A stretch of DNA of 64,000 bases, taken from the NCBI RefSeq assembly GCF_004765795.1, contig NZ_SBIV01000009.1, positions 1 to 64,000 on the forward strand. The letters run 5' to 3'. A model generated the notes under the pieces. That model was not told the DNA's origin. It did no database searches and saw only the letters and a list, made by a program, of their open reading frames with translations. This document shows, piece after piece, positions 1-7,089 of this stretch. Source of the DNA: Halorussus marinus (GTDB lineage Archaea > Halobacteriota > Halobacteria > Halobacteriales > Haladaptataceae). A program made the position numbers and the translations under genes. The stretch's first letter is position 1, and the number at the start of each line of letters is the position of its first letter.

Positions 1-881
1 TGCTCAACGGCGACAACCTCTACGATCCCGGCGCCGTCGACGCGCTGTTCGCCGACGGTCCGACCATCGGCGCAGTTCGGGTCGACGACCCGTCGAACTA
101 CGGCGTGCTCTCGACCCGCGACGGGCTGGTCACCGACGTGGTCGAAAAGCCCACGGATCCGCCGACGACGCTGGCGAACGCCGGCGCGTACGCGTTCCCC
201 GCGGAGGCGACCGCGTGGCTCGATGTCCCCGCGAGCGAGCGCGGCGAACACGAGCTCACCGACGTGCTCGCGCGAGTGGTCGACGAGTACGAGGTGGGGT
301 ACGTCGAACTCGATCGGTGGCTCGACGTGGGCCGGCCGTGGGAACTGCTCGCGGCCAACGAGTGGAAGCTGGGCGAGCTCGACCGCGAGCTTCGGGGCGA
401 GGTCCACGAGGACGCCGACCTCCGGGGGAGCGTCGTGGTCGAGGCGGGCGCGAGGGTCGACGCCGGAGTCGTGGTCGAGGGGCCGGCGTTGATCCGAAGC
501 GGGGCGAGCGTCGGTCCGAACGCGTACGTTCGCGGGGCGACCTTGATCGGCGAGGACGCCGAGATCGGGCACGGGGTCGAACTCAAAAACAGCGTGGTGG
601 GCCGGGGGACGCACGTCGCACACCTGAGCTACGTCGGCGACAGCGTGCTGGGGCGGGACGTGAACTTCGGTGCGGGGACGAACGTGGCGAACCTGCGTCA
701 CGACGGGAAGGCGGTCGAGTTCACGGTGAAAGGCGAGCGGGTGTCGACGGGGCGCCGGAAGTTCGGGGTGGTGGCTGGCGACGGGGCCAAGACCGCGATC
801 AACACCAGCCTGAACGCCGGGGTGAAGCTGTCGGCCGGCGCCACCACCGCGCCCGGCGAGACCCTCACTCGCGATCGGTGA
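1..881 (+). CDS. glmU: GlmU-like bifunctional sugar-1-phosphate nucleotidylyltransferase/acetyltransferase (5' partial)
   Basis: The reading frame is open from the window edge (first full codon at 3), so the N-terminus with the nucleotide-binding motif is missing. The visible part begins inside the nucleotidyltransferase domain with LNGDN and later has VVEKP and ELTDVL, typical of sugar nucleotidylyltransferases. From about codon 130 it turns into hexapeptide repeats of a left-handed beta helix (VVVEAGARVDAG, NAYVRGATLIGEDAEIGHG) and ends with a GlmU-like trimer region (NFGAGTNVAN). Such archaeal proteins make UDP-N-acetylglucosamine or related nucleotide sugars in the cytoplasm. The exact sugar cannot be read from the sequence. 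Confidence 0.85.
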   Translation, partial: LNGDNLYDPGAVDALFADGPTIGAVRVDDPSNYGVLSTRDGLVTDVVEKPTDPPTTLANAGAYAFPAEATAWLDVPASERGEHELTDVLARVVDEYEVGYVELDRWLDVGRPWELLAANEWKLGELDRELRGEVHEDADLRGSVVVEAGARVDAGVVVEGPALIRSGASVGPNAYVRGATLIGEDAEIGHGVELKNSVVGRGTHVAHLSYVGDSVLGRDVNFGAGTNVANLRHDGKAVEFTVKGERVSTGRRKFGVVAGDGAKTAINTSLNAGVKLSAGATTAPGETLTRDR

Positions 882-902
882 TCGGAGTCGCGAGCGCACC
901 CC

Positions 903-1346
903 TCAGTCGGGGTCGTCGACCTCGGTCACCTTCGCGGTGTGCCACGCGTTCGCCGCGAGGTCGTCGAACGCGCCGCGGGCGGCCGGACCCATCGCGAACT
1001 CGCCGTGGTAGGCGTCGGGCTCGCCCGCCGCGCCGGTCGCGGTCCGGACCGCGTCGGCGATCGACTCGTAGTTGTCGCCGATCACGTCGCCGATCAGGAC
1101 GGGCAGGCCCGCGCGCTCACAGAGCTCCCGGGCGGCCTCGCGACCGACGTACACCCGATCGGCCGGCCGGTCGGCGAAGACGAGCGCGAACGGCGTTTCG
1201 CCGAACTGGGCGTCAAGGAACGAGCGGGCTGACTCCTCGCCCCACGCGATGGCACCGACGCCGTCGAGTCGCCGGAGCGCCGAGGCGGCCGCCGAGCAGA
1301 ACGGACACTCCCCGTCGTAGACGAGCACGGCCTGATAGTCGGACAT
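903..1346 (-). CDS. DCC-family thiol-disulfide oxidoreductase (DUF393)
   Basis: Protein of 147 aa with the family signature near the N-terminus: YDGECPFC, with Cys14 and Cys17 forming a CxxC that resembles a thioredoxin-like active site. The family is predicted to exchange thiols and disulfides; substrates are not established. I chose ATG 1346 because an ATG at 1373 adds nine residues before the usual start of the family. It lies just upstream of, and in the same direction as, no obvious partner except the ferredoxin gene that precedes it on the minus strand, so the pair may be co-transcribed redox genes. Confidence 0.8.
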   Translation of the reverse strand: MSDYQAVLVYDGECPFCSAAASALRRLDGVGAIAWGEESARSFLDAQFGETPFALVFADRPADRVYVGREAARELCERAGLPVLIGDVIGDNYESIADAVRTATGAAGEPDAYHGEFAMGPAARGAFDDLAANAWHTAKVTEVDDPD

Positions 1347-1394
1347 GCGCGTGCGTACGACCTCGGGGGACAAAAGCGGAGTCGCCGGCTGTCC

Positions 1395-1757
1395 TCAGCG
1401 TTTCGATCGGCCCGGGGGTTCGTCGATCGCCGCCCGATGGTCCAGCATCTCGTCGTACTGACACGCCCGGATCCGCAGGTCCGACTCGGGCGTGGCGGTG
1501 CAGGGCAGGATGAGATCGGCCTCGGCGTCGGCCTCGAAGTAGCGCCGGGCGTCCGACTGGTCGACCTCGCCCGCCAGCAGTTCGGCGGCGCAAGTGGTAC
1601 ACCACCCCTGCTGGCAGTCCGCTGGGAGCCAGACGCCGGCGTCGCGGGCGGCCGCGAGGACGTACTCGGAGTCGGCGACGTCGAGTTCGACCGTCTCGCC
1701 GGCCGCGGCCGCGTCGCAGTCTTCGGGAACTTCGATGACGACGCTGTAGGTACTCAC
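1395..1757 (-). CDS. Plant-type [2Fe-2S] ferredoxin
   Basis: Protein of 120 aa with the classical [2Fe-2S] ligand set: Cys48, Cys53, Cys56 (C-x4-C-x2-C) and Cys86 in the ILPC segment. It should carry single electrons between cytoplasmic oxidoreductases. Unlike the main halophilic ferredoxin it lacks the long acidic N-terminal insertion, so it is one of the smaller ferredoxin paralogues. The gene is upstream of the DCC-family thiol protein on the same strand (49 nt apart). A specific partner enzyme cannot be named from the context. Confidence 0.88.
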   Translation of the reverse strand: MSTYSVVIEVPEDCDAAAAGETVELDVADSEYVLAAARDAGVWLPADCQQGWCTTCAAELLAGEVDQSDARRYFEADAEADLILPCTATPESDLRIRACQYDEMLDHRAAIDEPPGRSKR

Positions 1758-1884
1758 GCGCTCGGATACCGGACAAACGCGGATGAAAGTGTCGGCCGGA
1801 GCGTGCCGGCGTCGGCCGGCCGGCGACCGCCGATCCCGGCGGTCGGTCGGCGGATTCGGACTCCGCCGAGGCGCCTCCGAGCCG

Positions 1885-2544
1885 TCAGGCCGAGTCGTTG
1901 ATCCGGCGGTTCGTCGAGTACGGCGCGTCGCCGGGTTCGCCCCGGACGAAGTGGCCCGCGGGATTGATCTCGCCGTCGCGCTCCATGCTGAGGAGCTCGA
2001 TGAACCACGCCTCGTGTTCGACCTCCTCCTGGAGGATGCGACTCGCCATGTCGTAGGTCCGCGGGTCCTTCCCGTGGGTCATGTCGCAGATCTCGCTCCA
2101 GGTCCGGATCGCACACCGTTCGGCCTCGAGCAGGACTTCGAGGATGCCCTCGGCGTCGAGCTGTGAGAGGTCCGGCGTCTCGCCCTCGAACGGCACCGGG
2201 AGTTCGGCGTGCGGACACGACGCCCGCCCCATGAAATCGCCGATGTCGCCGGGCAGGCTCCCCCCGAGTTCGTACACCCGGGGCGCGACGAGCTCGAAGT
2301 GTGCGCGGTCTTCGAGCCGGGCGTCCTCGGTGATCTCCTTGTAGTCTTCGTGGCCCGCGAGATGCATCCGGAGATTCGTGTAGTAGTAGTATGTGCTGAA
2401 CTCCGCGCCGATCGCGTCGATGAGCCGCTCGCGGAGTTCCTCCGGGTCGAGCCCGCGCTCGCGAAGCGCCTCCATCCCCACGCGCTTGTCGGTCGATCCC
2501 GGTTCGACGCTGCCTGAACCGTGCCGTCGGTCGTCGTCTGCCAT
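1885..2544 (-). CDS. Dps-like thioferritin (DPSL family)
   Basis: Ferritin-like four-helix protein of 219 aa. It carries the DPSL-type features known from Sulfolobus and Bacteroides: [20 protein letters not shown] and a C-terminal EEVEHEAWF segment that supply ferroxidase ligands, plus two cysteines in [10 protein letters not shown] that define the thioferritin class. The family oxidises and stores iron while consuming peroxide, protecting DNA. I chose ATG 2544 because GGGGGAG sits 6-7 nt upstream; an ATG at 2568 is possible but would put that Shine-Dalgarno-like sequence inside the gene. It is one of three ferritin-superfamily genes in the window. Confidence 0.87.
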   Translation of the reverse strand: MADDDRRHGSGSVEPGSTDKRVGMEALRERGLDPEELRERLIDAIGAEFSTYYYYTNLRMHLAGHEDYKEITEDARLEDRAHFELVAPRVYELGGSLPGDIGDFMGRASCPHAELPVPFEGETPDLSQLDAEGILEVLLEAERCAIRTWSEICDMTHGKDPRTYDMASRILQEEVEHEAWFIELLSMERDGEINPAGHFVRGEPGDAPYSTNRRINDSA

Positions 2545-2699
2545 GTGTTCTCCCCCGACGCACGGCACGACTCAGACGCCCTTAATGGTTCTTCCCAGCG
2601 AGGAAACACGAGTCGACGGGCGCGAGGAGTTCGAGACGGCGTCCGGTCGGGGTCGGGACACGTCGTGTGCGCCGAATTCGGGCCGTGAAAAACGCTTAA

Positions 2700-2867
2700 C
2701 TGCGCTCCGGCGGCCCCGAGACAGTCGGCGCCGGGTGCGAGACCGTCGACGTGTCGGTCGGCGACCGCGCCGAGGGCGCCCTCACGGTCACACTCTCGCG
2801 ACCCGACGCCCGAAACGCGCTCGACGCCTACCTCGAAGACCGCGAGCCAGAGTGCGACGAGAGGTGA
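2700..2867 (+). pseudogene. Enoyl-CoA hydratase/isomerase remnant with a large internal deletion
   Basis: The frame opens after a TAA at 2697-2699 and runs to TGA 2865-2867. From GTG 2751 it reads only 38 residues. The first part (GALTVTLSRPDARNALDA) is the characteristic N-terminal strand and loop of crotonases. It passes directly into AYLEDREPE, which matches the usual last residues of haloarchaeal enoyl-CoA hydratases. About 200 middle residues, including the oxyanion hole and catalytic Glu, are absent, yet the frame is kept. A repeated gacgcc-type hexamer near the junction could have mediated the loss. No start ATG remains; ETVGAGCETVDV upstream may be the old N-terminus. Recognition is from memory of the family. 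Confidence 0.65.
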
Positions 2868-3620
2868 TCAGCGCATCAGTTCGCCGCCGTTGACGTTGAG
2901 CGTCTCGCCGGTGACGAACCCGGCGTCCCGGAGGTACGCCACCGCGTCGGCGATGTCGGCCGGCTGGCCGTAGCGCTCGACCGGGATCGCCGCCAGTTCG
3001 TCTTCTTTCTCGTCTTCGGTCCGGTCGGCGGTCATGTCGGTCTCGACGTGGCCCGGCGCGACCGCGTTGACCCGGATCTCGGGCGCGAAGTCGCCGGCGT
3101 GGCTCTTGGTCAGTCCGAGCAGGCCGGCCTTCGAGGCGGCGTAGTGACACTCGACCGGCGCGCCGGTGTACGCCAGAATCGAGGAGACGTTCGCCACCGA
3201 CGGCGTCGGGGCGTCGTCGGCCTCCCGGTCGGCGGCCTCCCGGAGGTGGGGCAGGGCGGCTTTCGTCACGTTGAACGCGCCGTTGACGTTGGTGTCCATC
3301 ACCTGATCGAAGTCCTCGGCCGAGAGCGACTCGGTGTAGACGTGCTGGTCGACGCCCGCGTTGTTCACGACGTGATCGAGCCCGCCGAACGCCGAGACGG
3401 CCTCCGCGACGAGGTCGTCGGCGTCGGCCGGGTCGCCGACGTCCGCCCGAACCGTGATCGCGTCGGCGTCGGTCTCGGTCTCGATGCGGTCGACGACCGA
3501 CCGCGCTCGGTCGCCGCTCTGTACGTAGTTGACAGCGACGTCGTAGCCGTCGCGTGCGAACCGCTCGGCGATCGCCTTCCCGATGCCTCGCGAGGAGCCG
3601 GTGACGAGTGCTGCTGGCAT
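2868..3620 (-). CDS. SDR-family oxidoreductase, FabG-like 3-oxoacyl reductase
   Basis: Classical short-chain dehydrogenase of 250 aa. The nucleotide-binding TGSSRGIG motif is at residues 7-14, NNAG follows at about 90, and the catalytic Ser-Tyr-Lys set is visible (VSSILAY, then YAASK). The last residues, GETLNVNGG, are typical of FabG-type enzymes. It should reduce a 3-oxoacyl or related ketone with NAD(P)H. A basic residue after the first Gly-rich motif (SSR) is compatible with NADPH. Its stop follows directly after the enoyl-CoA hydratase remnant on the opposite strand, suggesting an older fatty-acyl gene pair. Confidence 0.88.
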   Translation of the reverse strand: MPAALVTGSSRGIGKAIAERFARDGYDVAVNYVQSGDRARSVVDRIETETDADAITVRADVGDPADADDLVAEAVSAFGGLDHVVNNAGVDQHVYTESLSAEDFDQVMDTNVNGAFNVTKAALPHLREAADREADDAPTPSVANVSSILAYTGAPVECHYAASKAGLLGLTKSHAGDFAPEIRVNAVAPGHVETDMTADRTEDEKEDELAAIPVERYGQPADIADAVAYLRDAGFVTGETLNVNGGELMR

Positions 3621-3681
3621 ACCGACACCCGGGGTCCCCGGGACCTTGACGCTTATGTCTGATCGGCGTCACTGACCAGAC

Positions 3682-4242
3682 GTGACCGACCCCGATCGGA
3701 CCTCCGACGCCGACCTCGAGGACCTGCTCGACGAACTCGAAGAGCTAGAGGACGCCGTCGACGACCCCCACGAGCGCGAGCAGGTCAGGGAGACGATCCG
3801 GGTCGCCCGTCGGGTCCAGCCGTCCGCGTTCGGCCGGGTCATCCGGGGGTTCGACCGCCACGACGCCGCCGAGGCGCTGGTCGGGAGCGTCGTGTTCGGC
3901 ATCCCCATGCTGGTCGAAGGCGGGACGCTCGAAATCGGGGAGTTCGTCGCGGCGAACCCGACCTCGCTGGTCGTCACCCTCGCCGGCGCCGTCGGCATCG
4001 TGATCGGACTCCTCTACGTCGCCGAGATCCAGCAGGTCGAGATCCACCGGCCGCTGTTCGGCGTGATTCCCAGACGCCTCGCCGGGGTGCTGGGGATCTC
4101 GTTTCTCACGGCGACCGCGACCATGACGGTCTGGGGCCGGGTCGACTGGGCCGAGCCGTGGCTCGCGGTGTGTCAGGTGAGCGTGACGTTCACCGCGATG
4201 GCGATCGGGGCCGCGCTCGGCGACATTCTGCCGGGGTCGTGA
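3682..4242 (+). CDS. DUF2391-like integral membrane protein
   Basis: Protein of 186 aa starting with GTG 3682. Residues 1-50 are very acidic and probably helical (DLEDLLDELEELEDAVDD). They are followed by four hydrophobic segments (around GSVVFGIPMLVEG, SLVVTLAGAVGIVIGLLY, LAGVLGISFLTATATMTVW and VTFTAMAIGAALG). The layout fits the DUF2391 family of predicted membrane proteins, whose role is unknown. It is divergent from the SDR gene, 61 nt away, so the two share a promoter region. Family assignment is from memory. Confidence 0.72.
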   Translation: MTDPDRTSDADLEDLLDELEELEDAVDDPHEREQVRETIRVARRVQPSAFGRVIRGFDRHDAAEALVGSVVFGIPMLVEGGTLEIGEFVAANPTSLVVTLAGAVGIVIGLLYVAEIQQVEIHRPLFGVIPRRLAGVLGISFLTATATMTVWGRVDWAEPWLAVCQVSVTFTAMAIGAALGDILPGS

Positions 4243-4351
4243 GTCGGGTTCGGCAAATTCGGGAGCGTCGCGGGCCGTACCCGGGGGACACAAAGTATAT
4301 CAGCGTGGTGCGGGTAATGGTATCTGTTCCCATAGTGGTTCGTGGTGACGC

Positions 4352-4507
4352 ATGATAGAATGTCCACACTGCGGTTCCGAACTGAATCGGCGGACTAACT
4401 CCCAGACACAGCGGAACGGCGACCCCCTCGGACGCAAGAGTCCGGGCTCGGAACTGGTGTCGTGTCCGGACTGCGACGGCGTGATCGACGGCTTCTCCCC
4501 GCACTGA
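4352..4507 (+). CDS. 51-aa two-CxxC zinc-ribbon protein
   Basis: A short frame from ATG 4352 to TGA encodes 51 residues with two zinc-knuckle pairs: CPHC at residues 4-7 and CPDC near residue 38, separated by a polar linker. This is the pattern of a minimal treble-clef or ribbon zinc finger, common among haloarchaeal microproteins. Codons end mostly in G or C. A TATA-like agtatatc (about 4292-4299) lies upstream, which would give a leader of about 30 nt. Function is unknown; nucleic-acid binding or a scaffold role is possible. Confidence 0.7.
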   Translation: MIECPHCGSELNRRTNSQTQRNGDPLGRKSPGSELVSCPDCDGVIDGFSPH

Positions 4508-4633
4508 TCACCGAGCGCCCGTTTTCTCGTCGAGTACTACCGTCGAGCCTGGCCCGTCGCGGGACCGGTATCGCCGATCTCGGGGGTGGCGCCGCCACAA
4601 CAATAAGGAGCGTGAAGCCGTATACAGTGACGC

Positions 4634-5086
4634 ATGACGAACGAAGAGATCACGCGCCTGCTCAAGAAGGCGTACAGCGACGAGATAGAGACGGTGATGA
4701 ACTACCTCACGAACTCCATCGTGCTCGAAGGGGTCAGCGCCGAGGAGGTCAAAGAGAGCCTCGAAACCGACATTCAGGAGGAGCTTGGCCACGCCGAGCA
4801 GCTCGGCAACCGACTCAAACAACTCGACGAGCGCCCGCCGGCCTCCTACGACTTCGAGGCGCGCCAGGAGAGCCTCCAGCCCCCAGAGGACTCGACGGAC
4901 GTGCTCTCGGTCATCAACGGCGTGCTCGACGCCGAAGAGGACGCCATCGAGACGTACCGGGACCTCGTCGACGCCGCGACCGACGGCGACGACCCGGTGA
5001 CCGAGGACCTCGCGGTCACGATCCTGAGCGACGAGGAGGCCCACCGGACGGAGTTTCGGGGGTTCCGCCGCGAGTATCAGGACTGA
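4634..5086 (+). CDS. Ferritin-like domain protein (bacterioferritin-like)
   Basis: Protein of 150 aa that is almost entirely helical. Helix 1 carries DEIETVMNYL, helix 2 carries EELGHAEQL, helix 3 carries DAEEDAIETY and helix 4 carries DEEAHRTEF. This spacing of E...ExxH...E...ExxH matches the di-iron carboxylate ligands of the ferritin superfamily. It may store or oxidise iron or act as a small di-iron protein. No Cys residues are present. The start ATG lies after gtgacgc with no clear Shine-Dalgarno sequence. Its end faces the Nudix gene across a T-rich stretch. Confidence 0.8.
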   Translation: MTNEEITRLLKKAYSDEIETVMNYLTNSIVLEGVSAEEVKESLETDIQEELGHAEQLGNRLKQLDERPPASYDFEARQESLQPPEDSTDVLSVINGVLDAEEDAIETYRDLVDAATDGDDPVTEDLAVTILSDEEAHRTEFRGFRREYQD

Positions 5087-5111
5087 GGACGCGACCGGCG
5101 GGCCGGCGGCC

Positions 5112-5117
5112 TTTTTT
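5112..5117. terminator. T6 tract between convergent genes
   Basis: A run of six T follows the GC-rich ggccggcggc between the converging ferritin-like and Nudix genes. Oligo-T on the sense strand is the usual archaeal termination signal, and this one reads as a terminator for the plus-strand gene. Confidence 0.5.
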
Positions 5118-5125
5118 CGGCGGTG

Positions 5126-5533
5126 TCACTCCAGAGCGCGTTCGCGCCACGCCACCAGATCCGCCCGATCGCGGGTGTCCTCCGGGAGTTCGTCGAACCA
5201 CCCGGCGTCGGTGATCTCGCCGTCGGGGTCCGAGACTGTCGGCCGGGCCGACTCCGCGCGGGCTTCGAACAGCGGAAGCACGCCTCCCGTCGCGTGGTCC
5301 TCCCACTCGATGTCGACCCGTATCGACAGCGCGAGCCCGTCGAACTCGGCGTCGACGCCCGCCTCCTCGCCGAGTTCGCGCTCGGCGAGCGTCCGGAACC
5401 GCCGCCGGGAGACCCGACGCCGGTAGGTCCGTTCGAGGAAGTCCTCGTGGGCCTCGGTCAGTCGGTGGTAGACGCGCTCGGCGCGCTGGTCGACCCGGGT
5501 CGCGAGATACCAGAGGTCGTCGACCGCCGTCAT
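5126..5533 (-). CDS. Nudix hydrolase-like protein with internal deletion in the Nudix fold
   Basis: From ATG 5533 the frame gives 135 aa. The N-terminus (DDLWYLATRVDQRAE, RRVSRRRF) and the C-terminus (GVLPLFEARAE, WFDELPEDTRDRADLVAWR) match a haloarchaeal Nudix family as I remember it. The middle is abnormal: RFRTLAER joins directly to ELGEEAGV, so only the second half of the Nudix box (RELGEEAGV) survives. The GX5E part, the Gly-Gly strand and roughly 60 residues of beta sheet are absent. The reading frame stays open. It is probably catalytically dead, or the deletion may be an assembly error. No neighbour indicates a substrate. Confidence 0.65.
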   Translation of the reverse strand: MTAVDDLWYLATRVDQRAERVYHRLTEAHEDFLERTYRRRVSRRRFRTLAERELGEEAGVDAEFDGLALSIRVDIEWEDHATGGVLPLFEARAESARPTVSDPDGEITDAGWFDELPEDTRDRADLVAWRERALE

Positions 5534-5746
5534 CGGTCGGGCGGTCGGGACGAGACGACTGGAACCGGGCGGCCGAACGGAGTGAGCGAAACGCTCAGGT
5601 GCCGATTGTACCCCGAGAGACCGAATAAGTCTTCGGTCACCCGGACGAAAGAATGGGCGCAGTTCGGCGCGATCGAGGGCCCTCGGAGCGGCCCCGAGCC
5701 GCGAGCAGGCCCAACGCTTTTGATAGCTTGCGGAGTCTGTGTAGAC

Positions 5747-6139
5747 GTGCGAAACGGTGCGATCCTCCTCGGCGGACTCGCGCAGGCGGTGGTCGTCGGG
5801 GTCCTCCTCGTGGTAATCCGGCCGCCGATGGCGGTCTACGCCGCGACCCCGGCGGTCGCCGGCGCGGTCGGCGGGCTCGCCAGCGACCGGTTCCAGTCGG
5901 AGTACGTCGACTCGGGCGGTGCAGGACTGGTCGGCGGGTTGCTGTCGCTCGTGGTCGTCGGGGCGGTCTCGTGGCGGAACTTGGCCGCGCTCCCGCGGGC
6001 GGTCCAGATCGACCTGACGCTGCTGACGGTGGTGTGGAGCTTCGTGGCGCTCGCGTTCCTGTTGCCGGCCTGTCTGTTCGTCAGCGTGCTGGTCGGGCAG
6101 TTCGGCGTCGTCTTGCGGGAGACGCTGTCGGCCCAGTGA
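5747..6139 (+). CDS. Small haloarchaeal membrane protein (DUF5518-like)
   Basis: Protein of 130 aa from GTG 5747 with about four hydrophobic segments: residues 5-25 (LLGGLAQAVVVGVLLVVI), a Gly/Ala-rich stretch after VYAATPAVAGAVGG, LVGGLLSLVVVGAV, and a C-terminal segment. The Gly-rich first hairpin recalls the DUF5518 family of haloarchaeal membrane proteins, but this is from memory only. A TATA-like gaataagt lies near 5622. The upstream frame is also open over the antisense of the Nudix gene; that extension lacks coding character and was not used. Confidence 0.6.
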   Translation: MRNGAILLGGLAQAVVVGVLLVVIRPPMAVYAATPAVAGAVGGLASDRFQSEYVDSGGAGLVGGLLSLVVVGAVSWRNLAALPRAVQIDLTLLTVVWSFVALAFLLPACLFVSVLVGQFGVVLRETLSAQ

Positions 6140-6203
6140 ATCGTCGGGCGGCGTCGCGGTCGAAATCGGGCCGCTTTTACCCCGCGCCGGGTTACTCGAA
6201 GCC

Positions 6204-6386
6204 ATGAGCTTCGACAAGGAAGACCGCGTCGTGTTGCACGACGAACACAGCGACTACGACGGGCAGGAAGGCGAAATCACGCAGGTCATGGACACGATGT
6301 TCGGCGACAGCACGTACACCGTGAGCTTCGAGGACGGCCAGGAGACCGGCATCCCCGAGGACTCGCTGGAAGCCGCCGAGGAGTAA
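6204..6386 (+). CDS. 60-aa acidic beta-barrel-like small protein
   Basis: Sixty residues, strongly acidic. The alternation of short strands and Gly/Asp turns (RVVLHDEHSDYDGQEGEITQV, TYTVSFEDGQE) suggests an SH3/KOW-like small barrel. I do not recognise a named family, though similar proteins are common in haloarchaea. It is followed by ttttt at 6391-6395, a likely terminator, before the next gene. Confidence 0.6.
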   Translation: MSFDKEDRVVLHDEHSDYDGQEGEITQVMDTMFGDSTYTVSFEDGQETGIPEDSLEAAEE

Positions 6387-6420
6387 CGACTTTTTCACTC
6401 CCCGGTACGTACGCCTCCCA

Positions 6421-6846
6421 ATGGCAGAAGTCCCGTTCCACTACGTCGATCTGCGCGCGTTCTGCTACGCCACCGAAGACGACAAGCGCGTCGAGCAGGC
6501 GCTCCGGACGTTCCTCCCCGAGGAGATCGAGATCGAGCGCGCCGAGAGCGAGGGCCACCACGGCGACCGCATCGTGGTGCTGTCCTCGCGGGTCGAGACC
6601 GCCGACGAGATGCGCCACGTCCTCTCGAAAGTGGCGGAGCTCCCGGACGCAGAGAGACTGCTCTCAGAACTCGACGAGCGAGTCGACGACAACTGCTCGC
6701 TTTTCTTGCGGTTCGACAAACAGGCGGCCTACCGCGGGGAGATCGCGCTCGGGGAGGGCATCACGTTCCGTGCGAAAGTCGAGGCCTACCCCGCCGAGAA
6801 GGCGGCCGCGGTCGAGAACGCCCGCGAGGCGCTCTCGGCGCTGTGA
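6421..6846 (+). CDS. Predicted RNA-binding exosome-subunit-like protein (COG1325 type)
   Basis: Protein of 141 aa starting MAEVPFHYVDLRAFCYATED, the typical opening of the archaeal COG1325 family of predicted exosome-associated RNA-binding proteins. It continues with EGHHGDRI and FLRFDKQAAYRGE, both conserved in my memory of the family. It probably binds RNA and acts in RNA processing or ribosome biogenesis. The ATG follows directly on the promoter-distal T tract, 34 nt after the previous gene. Confidence 0.75.
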   Translation: MAEVPFHYVDLRAFCYATEDDKRVEQALRTFLPEEIEIERAESEGHHGDRIVVLSSRVETADEMRHVLSKVAELPDAERLLSELDERVDDNCSLFLRFDKQAAYRGEIALGEGITFRAKVEAYPAEKAAAVENAREALSAL

Positions 6847-7055
6847 GGGCGGACGATCGGGGACTTCGGCCCGGTTCGGGACGCCGTCTCTCGACGACGG
6901 TCGGGCGAGGGCGATACCGTCACCTCCGGTTCGTGAGTATAAGGTCCCTTAATCAAACATAGTGTCTTAGATGACGTTGACGTCTTGCGGTTTTGCTCGC
7001 GGCGAGCGCGATCGGCGACTCGAATCGTCGGGTCGCGATCTGTCGCAGCGGTACG

Positions 7056-7063
7056 CTTAAATA
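7056..7063 (+). promoter_or_regulatory. TATA-box for leuA
   Basis: cttaaata centred near 7060 is a near-consensus haloarchaeal TATA box. It lies about 30 nt before ATG 7090, so the leuA transcript would start at or a few bases before the ATG. This supports 7090 as the true translation start even though that frame is broken downstream. Confidence 0.6.
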
Positions 7064-7089
7064 GGAGAGTGACCCGAGGTAGGAGTACA

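Noticed and set aside
5123-5746. Upstream extension of the small membrane-protein frame at 5747
   Set aside because: It runs antisense through the Nudix gene and has no coding character; GTG 5747 directly before the first membrane segment is a better start.
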